Positions 1 through 14,264 of a stretch of DNA of 64,000 nt are shown piece after piece. The first letter of the stretch is position 1. Every line of letters begins with the position of its first letter. The notes beneath the pieces are model-generated. The model had not been told where the DNA came from. It did not search any database and saw only the letters and a list, made by a program, of their open reading frames with translations. Position numbers and translations under genes: made by a program. Source of the DNA: Elysia crispata (Eukaryota; Mollusca; Gastropoda; Plakobranchidae); contig JAWDGP010006277.1 of NCBI GenBank assembly GCA_033675545.1, positions 92,501-156,500 on the forward strand. Direction: 5' to 3'.

Positions 1-510
1 ACAAGATCTTAGTTCCAATTGTTTATGCTGCACTATATTTCTATTCTACAACGGAATGATTGCTTTTTATCCTCGATTTCATTCTTAAATTTGATGCCTT
101 TATTATCAGCTCTTTCATTTTGCAATTACTGCTTTAGATACATCATGGCGTACTTTTACATGTGTTAAGAACATCTCATACTACCGTTTTGGAAAACGAA
201 ATCATCTTCCGTAAACTTTAATTTCTTTATTCAGTTTTATTGCCATTATATGAAAAATAGAATACTTTGCTTGAGGCAAGATTTTTCACTAGCGAGCAAA
301 CGAAGTATCTAATTCGCCTTATGCTATCTCATCAGGAAGCATTCTTCTTCCCCTCTTTTCCTCCTCATCATCATCAACTTGAAAATGGCGATGAGGTTGT
401 TGATTAATGATGATGATAGTCACAAAACTACCACCAGCATCGTCCTAGTATAATTTCTCTTAAGGTTCTTTTCAATGAGTTGGCACAGTGTTACAGACCA
501 CGGCACTGAC
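1..510. other. unassigned AT-rich DNA
   Basis: No coding signal is seen. A short degenerate CAT/ATG-rich tract lies at about 365-418. If the exon at 511-827 is real, this stretch is its downstream intron. Confidence 0.5.
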
Positions 511-827
511 CTTTTGTGAACTCTGGCGGTGTCCTGTTGACTGGTACCAGGATCATGACTGACCACTTTGTCTATGTCAATCATTATCTCTCTCGGAGAA
601 CTTCCCCTGCGCAAATCTCTCCGGAAGCCTGGCGCAGGAGCCCAGTCCTCCCTGGAAGGTGCCCTCGTCTCTGACGGTGGCTCATAGTATGTGGTCAACG
701 GCGTGACTGCTATCCCTCCAGCAGGTAGTGGCGTGGGCCCGAAAGGCGTAGACACCACAGGATTCGTTCCAAATGGTGGAGGTACGCCTCCAGGACGGGT
801 CACTACGCTGTATTTCTTACGACGATT
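511..827 (-). CDS. probable internal coding exon, unknown proline-rich protein
   Basis: An open frame of about 105 codons on the minus strand, clearly richer in GC than its flanks and with the synonymous-site look of real coding DNA. Its 5' side has an AG acceptor just before base 827 (ATGCAG, then AATCGTCG) and its 3' side a good GTCAGT donor after base 511. The peptide starts with a basic patch (NRRKKYSVVTRPGG), then a proline/glycine-rich stretch (GGVPPPFG, TPFGPTPLPAGG), a Tyr-Tyr acidic patch (TTYYEPPSE) and a mixed-charge end (REIMIDIDKVV). It resembles the juxtamembrane and cytoplasmic tail of a receptor, but that is only an impression. No domain is recognised. The acceptor lacks a good pyrimidine tract, and an ATG at 831-833 is an alternative start. 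The other exons would lie outside the window or are too short to see. Confidence 0.4.
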
Positions 828-3443
828 CTGCATTGTTATAGTTTGGTGGTTGATGGCAAGGTTCCTTTTTTTATGAATGATGAACTCTACTCAATTGAGA
901 ATGCATGGCTTCCATGGCTAAGTCCCTCTGCCATTAAAGTAAATGAGGAATTAAAAAAAAAAATTAACAAAAAGGTGTTGGCCAATAAGCACAATGTGGA
1001 TAACAGAGCTTCTTTTCCGACAGTAAAAAGCTAATGCTATCAGTTTATGTCATCGTTCTTGTTCTATTTCTCTGGAAACAATAAAATTATCTCTAATCTT
1101 TCTCCAAAGGTCACTGATGCCACTGCTACAGCTTTTGGTAGATGGGATTGCCGCTTTCTTAGGCGATTTACATTTCTTTTAGTAAACCTCTAAAAATAGC
1201 ATCTCACATTGACATCAGAATTCTATCCCTGTTTTTTCGATCGTCTGAAAAAAAAAAGATATGCAAAATGTTATATTTATATTTCCGTCTCGATTAAAAT
1301 AATTGAAAATGAAGTTCGTAGATTTATATCCAAAAACTGAACCACACCAATTATGTCTAACAATATACTAGGGGTCTGCAAAAAAAAAAAACTGCGAAAA
1401 ACAATAACTAAACAATGCTACAGAAGGGAATAAAATTTGGTTCCACAATAATAACCAAAATAACCTGATCCAACGCACAGTCTATAAACACCAGGATTTC
1501 TTCAATTTTTCACCGGCAAAAACGCCTGCTTAGAAAACTGTCCCGATACAAGATAGGCGATTAAAAAGTTGGGTCTTGATTTCATTTATCTTCGAGCTTA
1601 TTGTGCCTGTTGATCGACGTGAAATTTCCTGAGCTATTTCTGTCCTGCTACAAGCTTTACGATTCGAGATACGCATCTCTAAGAGGAAATGATAAGGGGC
1701 GGAAGCGATTGACCGGGAGGGCGACAGATCGATTTCATTGAATAATGAATTTTTACAAGTTGCCGCACATCGTTGTTTTGATCCATGGCTATATTGTTCG
1801 AAAAACCGTGTCAAACAAATCTATATTAGAAATAATTAAAAAAAAAGCAAATTGGATTGTACAGAACCCTAAAATAATATTAACACCTTGACAATGTTTT
1901 TTTTTTCATAATAGTTCTAAGTCTAAGTCTCAGTCTCAAACATTTTAAAGCTTTAATTTTTTTCTTTACGATGTCGCACTAGACCTGAGACCGGACCAGA
2001 TCTATCCATTCAATTACCTAACAAGGACGAGAGTTAGGAACTAAGTGCATTTGGGTGAAAGAGTTTGTTTTACTTAGAGCGGCATTGATAAAGACTTAAA
2101 CTTCTTCTGTAACCTTTCGGTCCGAGTACGTGTAAACAAGTAAACTGGATTGCAGGGTAGAGGTGGCAATAACCTCACTGAGGCGCCAATGACGTAAGAC
2201 CACAGATACCTTGGGTTTATTCAAACAACTCATGAGGATCTTAGTGTGACGGCCCGGGGTCAACTGCGGGTTTAACTGATAATAAAACCCAACAGCGTCT
2301 AAGGAAGCTTCGCCATACCAGCACTTAAAATCTACTAAAAAGATAAAAACACTAGATGGATCCCATGAAGATTAAAGCGAGTTAGCAACAATCAGGTTCA
2401 CTTCCAAAACAGACACATCTAGATATGTTTAAACCCACGATGCAATTCCACAAAGCGTTTTAGTACGTAATCAAAAGCCAAGAACACTTTCCAACACAAG
2501 GTAGCATTTTTTTGTAAAGGGCGCCCGCAGTACATAACTGCTTAATTTGTTTTAGAACCGGGAATATCTTTGTCCCATTCGTCCATTTATTTTCTGACTT
2601 GACTTAACGCGACTCCGTGCGGTTGAAGTGGCTTCACGAGGCTTCATGTCCTGGCCAAAGACGTCAAGAAGAGCAATTTGTGAATCAAGATATCCTATTG
2701 TAATATAAAACGATTTCAGATTCATTTATTTTCTAAACAAGACCAAAAAGTTTTTCTACCGAATAAGCAAAAACTCAACCCACGGTTGGTCTTGATCGAA
2801 TATGGATTCTAGACATTTAGATGTACCAGTAAGATTAATAAAAGGGAGAAACAACCAAAAGGAAAAAAAAAGCTACATTAAATTTTAAAATGCCACATGC
2901 CCTAAAAGATTCACACAGCAGAAGCAAAATGTTCACAAAATTTGAAGTTTCATGATTGTGAAATTACTAAGAAGATTTCGGCGAAAATTGGAAGCTACAT
3001 AAAGATATTGATTATATTGATTAATTACAAGTATGGTCCGTAACGAAGATATATCCTAACAACAGCAGAAACAATAACATTCCAATACATAATTATTCTG
3101 AGCCTATTCAGTGTCCTAAATATGGTATAATCTTACATCATGTTTTAAATCTTAGGCTCCGAGGGAGTGAAGAAAATCACTTCGATTGGAATGAATATAT
3201 AATTCAATAAATCTTAGAATCAATAAGAAAATATAACAAAAGAATATTTCTATCTCTGGTAGTTCTTCTACTCACTTTAAGTTCATCGCAGTGTTTAAAC
3301 TCGAGTAGACAAGGCGATTCCCAAAGATGGTTATCAGAGATCAAACATTGCTAACACTCCTCTAAGTTGTGGAAGTTTTTGGAGAGTGAACAAATTTCCA
3401 ACCTACTGTTCCGTGTACTCTTACTGACTCGATTCCATTCGTG

Positions 3444-3474
<31 letters not shown>

Positions 3475-4612
3475 GCAAGAAGGCAATAAAACATCGCTTT
3501 TCTGAGAGAATAGATATTCCCAATAAAGAGGCTTTTCTCCAGCTATCTAACGGCCCAGCGCCTCTTTGGTCCGCCTTTCTCCTGCGTTTCTATTGGCTTT
3601 TGTTCGATTCAATCGCTGGGGGTGAAAAGGCGGTGAGAGCAGCGGAGAAGATCTATAGTGCAGAATGATGATAGCACCGTTTTACAGCCGTTGGTTTTGC
3701 TGCGGTAGATCCTAGGCTCAAGTCGCTTTGCCTTTCGATGCCGATGAAAACATCTGGAGAAAAACTATGAATGTGAAGGGCAGGATATTGGTTCAATGCA
3801 CTGTATTTCTTTCTCACTCTAATGTACTGTCATAAACATTTTAAAAGCGATTTGCAAACAAGGTACGGGAAAGGAGTGTTAAACAGTCGGCCATATTAAG
3901 CATTTGGGGTCAGAACAACATGAGGTGGTTTAAGTCAGTCAGGCGTGTTAGCTATCGGGATCATAATTCTGTTATAAAATTAAAAGAAAAAACATAAACA
4001 CATTCAAAGATGCGTCCAAGGAAGACAAATCCTTCCGAAGTTAATGACATTTTTTACACCTGTAAACAAAATAATGAATTAGCAAAAGTAATAAACTATT
4101 GTGTAATCATCTATGACTTAATGCAATATAAAAACAACCCATATTCATTATTATGATCTGCGTTAATGGTTAGAATTCAAAGAAAAGCTGTTGTGGACTT
4201 CTTAACACCCTATTTTATCTCTTGATAAAGACAGCTAAGGCTCTTTTATGAAACATTTAAAATAAAATGTCCCACTTCAGAGAGCATAAAAGAAGGAACG
4301 AACTTTAAGCGGTTTATACGTGTAGAATAAGCTTATATCATGCTAATACCATAAAATGAAATTTTTTCGGTATTTGATTTTGCACTGAAAATGCCATCAA
4401 ATTGCTGGTCTCCGCCCGAATATCACCAAATGACTCTTTTGATCAACAAAATTAAGAGACTCGTTTTATAAGTTTATCCGTTTTATTCTCAAATAAACTC
4501 CATAAAACACATACAATTTTTGCCACACTCAAAAAATGTATTGCATTCATCACTAGAGTCAGAAATGATAGCAATAAGATAGGGGCATTCAAAACACGAT
4601 CACATTGTACAG
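828..4612. other. unassigned non-coding DNA
   Basis: AT-rich sequence without recognisable genes. The stretch 1980-2660 is somewhat richer in GC and less repetitive, with a CREB-like ATGACGTAAG near 2188. It could be old repeat or regulatory sequence, but nothing more can be said from sequence alone. Confidence 0.5.
3444..3474. repeat. (GCAC)n microsatellite
   Basis: About eight tandem copies of the tetramer GCAC. The short open frame around it owes its length to the repeat. Confidence 0.95.
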
Positions 4613-4686
4613 GTCTCCTGATAGCTCAGTCGATAGAGCATTAAATTAATATTTGAGGCTTCCAGATTCGATCCCTGGCTAGGACA
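4613..4686 (+). mobile_element. tRNA-derived SINE head (decayed)
   Basis: The sequence has tRNA-like internal promoter boxes: an A box around GATAGCTCAGTCGATAGAGC and a B box in AGATTCGATCCCTGG, with the usual spacing. The acceptor-stem ends pair poorly, and the anticodon region (TTAAATTAATATTTGAGG) does not fold well, so this is not a working tRNA gene. The downstream 100-150 bases may be the SINE body. Confidence 0.55.
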
Positions 4687-5850
4687 TCTGACAGTGAGAT
4701 CGGATCCCATCTAACCAGCCTTACACGATAAAAATCATAGTTTTTCTATAAGATTCTTATCTGCGGGTTACCAGGGTGATCTTAATTAAATCAACCAGAG
4801 GATCATAACCATATCATTATCCTTTGCCTAGGTATTCTAATCTGGCTTGCTCAGAAAAGTCAAACTGTAATCTATTGCAGGAGCTTACAAGAATGAAAGA
4901 TAATGCATTGTTATTCATTAATTTTGGTTTGAGATTCATTATTCTTTACGACACTTAACCTGGTTTTGTCTTTATGTATGAACATCTAAAAAAATGTCTT
5001 TGTCCTTATATTTAATTTCACAGGCCTTGCTTCACTCTGTCCCCAAACTTGCCATAAATCTTTCCCAGTTATATTTAATCGATGTCTTTCTTTGTCTGCT
5101 ATTCTGCTCTGCTTCTGATAAAGATTTGATCTATTTCCTAAGAAATCTATAAAAAGATACATTATACTACTTTCGGGTTGCCTGAATTCCTTTCAATCAG
5201 CCATGATTCCTTTGTTCTTTTTTTCATGTTTGTCTGTTTTATCTGTTTATTAGCTCATGCCGCTTAAATTATCCTAGTAGAAAAAGTAATTGTTAAAGAA
5301 CGGCATTCATTCTACTGCGTCGGGACCAGTGAAAATCAGACTTCAATGCTCATCGATAAGAACAGGAACGCAATATAAACTAATCTTATCTTAAAAAAAA
5401 TCATTGGATGTAAAATGTTTTACCATTTCCTTTAGCCACATCTAAACTTGCCCTTCTGTAAAAGCTCAATGACTCATATATATTTTTGATGTTTGCCCAA
5501 TGTCAAAGCATGAAATAGAGATCTATAAGAAAATCTATAAAAAAAAACCTTTTATATTAGAGATGACAATGAAAAGGCTTGAAGGAACCAAGGCTGTAAT
5601 ATTAACGTGTTTACAATGAGAAAATTTGTGGCTGAAATCTCATTGATTCTCGAACCAAGTCAACCAATGTCCTTCAAATCTGCCAGAAGTTCAATAAAAG
5701 AAGAAAGGACATGTTTAATATCATAAACAATCTTTTTTTTACAATGCGTTCTACCCTTTATTTTTTCTGAAATACCACATTTTGTTACAGAAGTTTTAAG
5801 AAAGCAAAAGCACAACAGATAGTTAGATATGTAGATAGATCCATAAATAG

Positions 5851-5851
<1 letters not shown>

Positions 5852-5923
<72 letters not shown>

Positions 5924-6002
5924 ATAGATAGATAAATAGACATAGATACAGAGATAGATAGACAGATAGATGGAGTTTAAAGAATGATAGAGACAGATAG
6001 AT
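5852..6002. repeat. (AT)n followed by degenerate (GATA)n
   Basis: About 35 AT dinucleotides, then interrupted GATA/GACA tetramers, a compound microsatellite. Confidence 0.95.
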
Positions 6003-6107
6003 AAACGAAAGAAGTCACTAAGTAGGTAAAGAGTGCATGTTAATGAGATTTCATATAAAAGCTAGAGAGAAGATAAAATTATTTAAAGGACTTTTAGAAG
6101 CAAAACT

Positions 6108-6340
6108 AAAAAAAAAAATAAACAGATAATATGTACGTGGACCAGGGAAATCATTGTAATCTGCACTTAAAAAGACAAACAAACAAAACAACACCAACAT
6201 CAACAAAAAAAAAAATAAGAACAAAAAACTAACAACTTCCCCTCCCCCCCAAAAAAAAACAAAAAAAACAAAAAACAAAAAAAAACAAAAAAAAAACAAC
6301 AACAACAACAACAAAAACAAATATACAAACTTTAATCAAG
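6108..6340. repeat. A-rich/(CAA)n low-complexity tract
   Basis: The + strand is almost only A and C, with runs of A broken by single C and a (CAA)n/(AAC)n end. It looks like one or more decayed poly(A) or CAA tails of retroposons. Confidence 0.8.
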
Positions 6341-8202
6341 ACAAAATTAAAGAACACAAGCAAAACATCATTAACTTCATCATCATTATTGTTAACAAAT
6401 TACTATAACAACATCAACAGCAACAACAACAACAAAGATTTTTTAAAAAATCAAAAAAGAAGTACAAAGGGCATGAGGATGAAATCGAAAAACAAAACAA
6501 AACCAAAAGAATCATAACACACACATATATATATGTACAAAGAATAAAATGAAACAATTCGAAAGAGAAAGAAAACACCAACCGGATTAGAAAAATTGCA
6601 GGTGTCCCTCCCCCTCCCCCTTTCAAAGCGTGAAAACTCTAGATAGAACTAGATTGCACTCAGTTACCCTTCAGTAAGACCCCCGAGACAAATCAAAATC
6701 TGACCTTAAACTCCCAACCTCGTCTACCCCACCTCCGCCACCCCCCTTCCATATTTCTTTCCCATTTCCCTGGGACTCTTATCCTCAAGTATAAATAAAT
6801 CCCCTTGCAAGAAACCAGTTTTATTATATGGGTTGTTGACCACTTATTTCTAAAGTATATTGCTTTAGAAAACTCATATAAAAGATATTGTATGCCTTTA
6901 GCTATTCAGCGCGATTACCACTGTTATGTAGTGTTTACCACAAGGGAAAATGAATTCATTCATAACAAAACTGCAGTCTCCGAAGGATTCTTACCAAATT
7001 TCGAGGTAGAATTATTACATGAATTAAAAAACAATCAATCTTATGAGTTAGATTTTCTTGAGAAGGAGAGAGGAAAGGATTTCGGGGTGTCTGTTTCTTT
7101 ATTACCGTATCCATCCCTTCTTTTTCTCTGTATGTTCGCTTCGAACAGTGCAAGATCATTTTGCGATAATAGGCTGTTTCTAACACTGAATCTTTTCAAC
7201 TCCGTATAGACCAGCTTTTGAAGACCAGGATCTTTGGCTAAAAATTAGTAATAAAATGTGCAATAGCTATTGCTATTATTTTGCGATGCGATCAGTGGGT
7301 GACTTTGTGACCCCACCTCACGGAGTTTCAAAGGATGTCCATCATCTTGCTGTGAGTTATCAATAGTTTCACCTACTCGTGACGTCTTGAGGGAACTTCG
7401 GTTACGCATGCGTAGTAAATTTTGACGCAGACTAAGGAAAAAAAAATTGAAAAAAAAAGAAAAGATAATGCGAACCCTTGACTTACGCCTCCTGAATAGT
7501 TCCTTGGGATGATAAACTTTTTTTTTTTTTAATACCAGTTCACAGTCTAATAACACGGATCAGATGGAGAACGCAGTGAGCAAGTTGCGGCAGGCTTGAT
7601 TGCCTAGAAGCCAAGTATGCGCCATCCATAAGTTTATTTCGTTTTTATAAGATAGAGATGGGAAAGAGGCTGGACATAAATCACTCAAATATGAAACACC
7701 GGAAACGGATGTACTCGTATCATTTCACGTAGTATTTTTACTGCAGGAAGTGAATTGGAAGAACAAAAACCCGGAAGTTAGAATCGTACGCACAAATCCG
7801 ATAACGGGACTGTTTACCTTGACTACACCACACCCTCAGAGTGAAAAACACATCGATTTGATTTCTGGCTATGAGGATCAGGGTACTTTGTTCATGGAAG
7901 TCTTATAAAGCTCAACATTCACCTATAGAAATTGTTTCGCCAGCGGCAAAAATCTTTTCGAGACTTTTATCTTGCCCTCAAATCCGCATTTTGTATTGAG
8001 AGAATATTGTTGTAAAGAAAGCCTATCGACCGTGTTATACGAGAGAAGATTAAAAGAGAGATATTGTATAATTCTTACTGAATTTTATTGGTCTTCTGCT
8101 TAATTTAAAACTGAAGGGCATTTCATTATTTACACTTTATTTTTACCAAAGGAAAAAAGATTTTCGTCTTAATTTTTAATATATTATGGACATATTGGAT
8201 AA

Positions 8203-8311
<109 letters not shown>

Positions 8312-8363
8312 CAGACATACAAACAGAAGTAATTAGAGAGACAAAAAACTAGACAGACTTGTG

Positions 8364-8387
8364 TATAATATATATATATATATATAT
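8364..8387. repeat. short (AT)n at the LINE 5' junction
   Basis: A run of TA dinucleotides directly before the first recognisable reverse-transcriptase codon. Confidence 0.85.
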
Positions 8388-8394
8388 CTCTTGC

Positions 8395-9589
8395 AGTCAA
8401 AGTGGCTTCAGGCCTAACCGTAGTACGTCTGATGTAGTATGGGCCCACAGATGGATCTCAGCCAAGGTTCTCAATTATGCGGACATCGAAATAGACATCA
8501 CAGGGATAGATATGTCTGCGGCATTTGACACAATTGACAGAAAACAGCTACTGCAATTATTGACAAATCTTGTCACGGAAGACGAAAAGCGAATAATACA
8601 ATTCCTGCTGAGCAATACAACACTCAACGTCAAAATCAGCGGCGCCAACACTGAAGAACCCTTTCTCACAAACATAGGCATCAAGGAGACAGCCTAAGTC
8701 CAGTACTTTTCATCATCTATCTTGAACAAGCACTGAAAAATGTGAGATCAACTCTCGACAGCCCATCAAACACAACAGAGGCACATCTTCCTAATGAGAT
8801 AGCATATGCTGACGACATAGACTTTATTGGCAACAAACCAGTGAATGTGAAAAAAATAGAAGAAATACTCAAAGTTCACAAACTCAAAGTCAATGTAGAC
8901 AAAACGGAGCACACCTCAGTAAGAAAACATTCAGAGGAATGGAAAACATCAAAGAAAGTGGGTTCACTGCTTGGCAGTAAAGAAGACATAGAACACAGAA
9001 AACACCTATCAAACATAGCATTGAACAAGATGGAACAGATATGGCACAGAGCGGACAAAACCAAGCAGCGCACAAGAATTAAGTTATATAACACCTTAGT
9101 GAGGTCAGTTCTGTTATACAATTGCGGCACATGGGCACTGACCAAAACAGACGAAGAAAAGTTGGACTCTTTCCATCGAAAGCAGCTGCGCAGGGTTCTG
9201 GGAATTCGATACCCAACAAAAATTTCAAATAAGTCCCTCTACAAAAAATGTGAACAAACCCCAATTTCTTTGGAAGTGTTGCAAGCAAGGTGGAGGCTGT
9301 TCGGTCATGTACTTAGGCGAGAACCATCGATCCCTGCCAACAAAGCTATGGCATTCTATTTCCACGACAATGCCAAACGAGCCAGGGGTAGGCCGATCAC
9401 CACACTCCCAATGACACTCAATAACGATCTCAAGATACTGCAAAATCGGAGCATCTCTCTCACATCACAAAAAGACCTGGAAACAATAAGAAAGATTGCA
9501 GAAAGAAGACAAGAATGGACTACCTTCACCGCAGACATAAAGAGGGCTGCCGAAGCTGCGAGGTCGGACGACACTCCTAGCGGAAGGCC

Positions 9590-9593
<4 letters not shown>
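8395..9593 (+). mobile_element. 5'-truncated LINE: reverse transcriptase and C-terminal region
   Basis: Remnant of a non-LTR retrotransposon ORF2. Visible in order: the RT entry motif SGFRPNRSTSD; motif A in GIDMSAAFDTIDR with its Asp; motif B as GDSLSPVLFIIYLEQA; motif C AYADDIDFIG with the catalytic Asp-Asp pair at 8811-8816; a motif D-like KTEHTSV; then the thumb and C-terminal region (VLLYNCGTWALTK, KQLRRVLGIRYP, LFGHVLRREP) typical of LINEs. The frame is nearly open: one break near 8690 looks like a 4-base loss between motif A and motif B (GIK followed directly by GDS, where GIKQGDS is expected), and the second part then runs open to a TAA at 9591. No endonuclease domain precedes it, so the copy is truncated inside the RT. 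The long open frame suggests a fairly young copy. Clade not assigned. Confidence 0.93.

Positions 9594-9625
<32 letters not shown>
9591..9625 (+). repeat. (TAA)n tail of the LINE
   Basis: About 11 TAA triplets start exactly at the ORF2 stop codon, the usual 3' signature of several LINE clades that end in a short tandem repeat instead of poly(A). Confidence 0.9.
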
Positions 9626-11353
<1,728 letters not shown>

Positions 11354-14173
11354 ATGCCAATGACTGCCTACTTTGTGGGAGATCTGCAAGAGACCCAAGA
11401 AAGAAAGGCGATGTCCCTGTTTATCAAGTTCGCTCGTAGAGCTGTCAAGCTAATATAGAACGGTTGCGATTGCAACGAGGCCCTGGAGACTAGAGAGCTG
11501 AAACGGTGAAAGGGAACATTGAATATACCCAGGATTTGCGTGCCGCCGATGCAGTTTATCACAGCAATGTATTATAAATTTCAGAACTGGGTGAAACATT
11601 CCATTGGCATTTCAATCACATGGCTCAAAGGGTGAAAAAAAAAATGACGGCCAGAGGACGAGGATTGACACACAGCTTTTTTTTCAAAGTAGTTTCTTTC
11701 CTGAAAGAGAATGACAACAAGAAGCTGACAGTGGGTGACTTGTGCCAAAAAAAAAAAAAAAAAAAAAAAATGCGGAATTATTTCGGAGGCGGAGAGCTTT
11801 ATTCTAAAGAAGAACACATGGAAAGGAAGTTAATGAAAACTTTGGATGGTGAGAACGCTATCACAAATTTTCATGGCAAGGATAGTGTTGTCGATCCGAC
11901 TGACTGCTGAAAAATTTAGACCAATTTTGGAAACACCAAAAAGAAAATGAAACCTCCACAGAAAAGTTCAGGATCATCCACACCGCGGCAACACAAATCT
12001 CAGTGATGTATGCTCCAGATGCTGTTGTGCACAATGCGCTCAGGAAAGGCAGTCGCCAGAGCTGTGAGGGGACATTTTCTCGTTCAATAAGTATTAAATG
12101 CCTTAATAGCCTCCAGTACTTTCATCATTGCCCTTCCACAAATTGTACTAGAAGAAACAGACCCAGCCACAACAGTCACAGGCGAAACTGGGGAGAACTC
12201 TTCAACACAAGATAAGGAAATGAAAGGAGATAACACATGCTCCAAAAATTTCAATTCTGATGAAATGAAAAATAACATTTATGATTCAGGTCTTCAAGTT
12301 TTTAATCAAATAGTGAAGAAAGAGGTCATTGCAGAAGTTGTAGCCTTAAATCAAGAACTTGACTGGATAAAAGCAAGATTTGCTGAATCTAAATCAAAGC
12401 TTCTTACTAATCGTATTCCACGCCTTTGGCTTCAGTATATGGAGATGTTAGGTATACTGAGTATATCAAGTGTGAAAGAATAGGAAACTGGAACCTAAAT
12501 CTGCATTCCATGAAAGAAATTCTCCCTCACCTTTCTGACTCTGGGCACTCTTTGCATGCTAAATCGGTGTACATTTACCTCCAACAGATGCAGACACTAC
12601 AGTAACGGCACCCAGAAGTATTCAGCGTCTTCTCAGTTGGTTATCAACAGATCTTGTCATTGAACAGACACTAATGGGAAGTGTCAAGTTTGCTGAAATA
12701 CTTACCTGTGGCAAAGGTATGGGTGACTCACAATTAACTCAGTGGCTTCTGTCACGACTAGTCTGTGCTGATATGAATTCAGCTTTTCAAGAAATTACAG
12801 GCAAAGAGAGTGCAGTAAGCAACCAACATGCAAAAGCTCAGACTAAGAAAGGGTGACAAGGTCATGAGATCTCTCTAGAATTTTCTCCTTTTAAGAAATC
12901 CATTTTTATGTGATTAAACTTTGCGAAGCATCTGATTTAGCACTGGTGTAATGGCAGACCAGTCAGTTATCTAGACAGAGCCAAGAAGGTGAGACATACC
13001 ATTCTTAAGTCCATGAGGAACACTGATGTCAAGGACTATACATTAGGAAAAAAGAACAGTTAATGACCATGGGAATCAAAGCTTCTGCCAAAGTTGATGG
13101 TGCAACTCCCCAGGTAGATCCGCAACCTTTATTCAGTGTTTAAGTATAAACTTAGCGGCCCTCCAGCAGCTTTATTTAATCCATCAGGTTTGCTGGGAGA
13201 AGCAAAAAAAAAAAAGGCAAAATTGGCTGGCGCTCTTGTATTAGCAGCATCCCTGGAGTCTGAGCAGGACATTGAGACAAATGAAACTGAAAACGTTCTT
13301 GGTGGTGGCTCTCTTCTGCATAGAATTAATTCCCAAGAGAAGGAAGGGCCAAACCTTTGTTGAGTACATCCAAAGAATGTACAGGAAGCCTTGAATTGTC
13401 TTTGACGGCTACAACAATGGACCATCAACCAAAGATGCAACTCATGGTTGGATCCACCATCATTTTTAATCCAGAAATGGTTTTCAATGCCAGGAAAGAA
13501 CATCTTCTAGCCAACCCCTAAAATAAGCAGGCGTTTGTCTAGTTCTTGGGTGACGTACAACAGAAAGACGCATGTCCAGTTTTGCATGCACAAGGGGATG
13601 CATATATCCTCATCGTTAGTACTGCGGTTTCATGTGCAGTCAACAAAAGCACAGTTATCATTGGGGAAGACACTAATCTGCTCGAGCTGCTGCTTCAACA
13701 TGCAAATCTACGCAACAGGCCATTTCTTCTGAAATCCGACTAAAAACATAAGCAAATAGACATAGTTACGGCCAATGAAAACCGTCTTGGACCACTAATC
13801 TGCCATGTTCTCCCATTTCTTCATGCCATAAATGGGTGTGACACGACTTCGAGGCTGTTTCGAGTGGCAAAAGGATTGCCCTTGCTGAAAATCAAACTGC
13901 TGATGCAAATTTCAAAACAGCAGCGGGAGAAAGCATTGATTTCTCTCTACGGAGGACGAGCGGGTGACACACTGGACATGCTGCGTTACAAGCGTTTGTG
14001 GGAGAAGGTGACATCTAGCATAACAACCGTTCAAAAACGTTCCCTCTCCAACTTCAGCGGCAGTGAAGTACCGCAGTCTGCGTGTGAATATATACAAGTG
14101 AGAGTAATTTTCATTTTATATCCTTCCCTTTCTCACTCTTTAGTCTCGCCCCTACACGAACTTCCCTTCCCCC

Positions 14174-14264
<91 letters not shown>

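Larger units (their letters stand above)
4700..8200. other. intergenic DNA with low-complexity tracts
   Basis: No supported gene. It holds the AT/GATA microsatellite, a long C-plus-A tract, and scattered open frames that look accidental. Confidence 0.5.

Noticed and set aside
1530-1814. 94-codon minus-strand open frame
   Set aside because: No motif or coding bias that I can defend. Could be chance.
4613-4686. Functional tRNA gene
   Set aside because: The acceptor and anticodon stems pair poorly, and no terminator-like T run follows.
6805-7209. 134-codon open frame
   Set aside because: It starts only at a TTG, has no recognisable motif and no splice context in AT-rich DNA.
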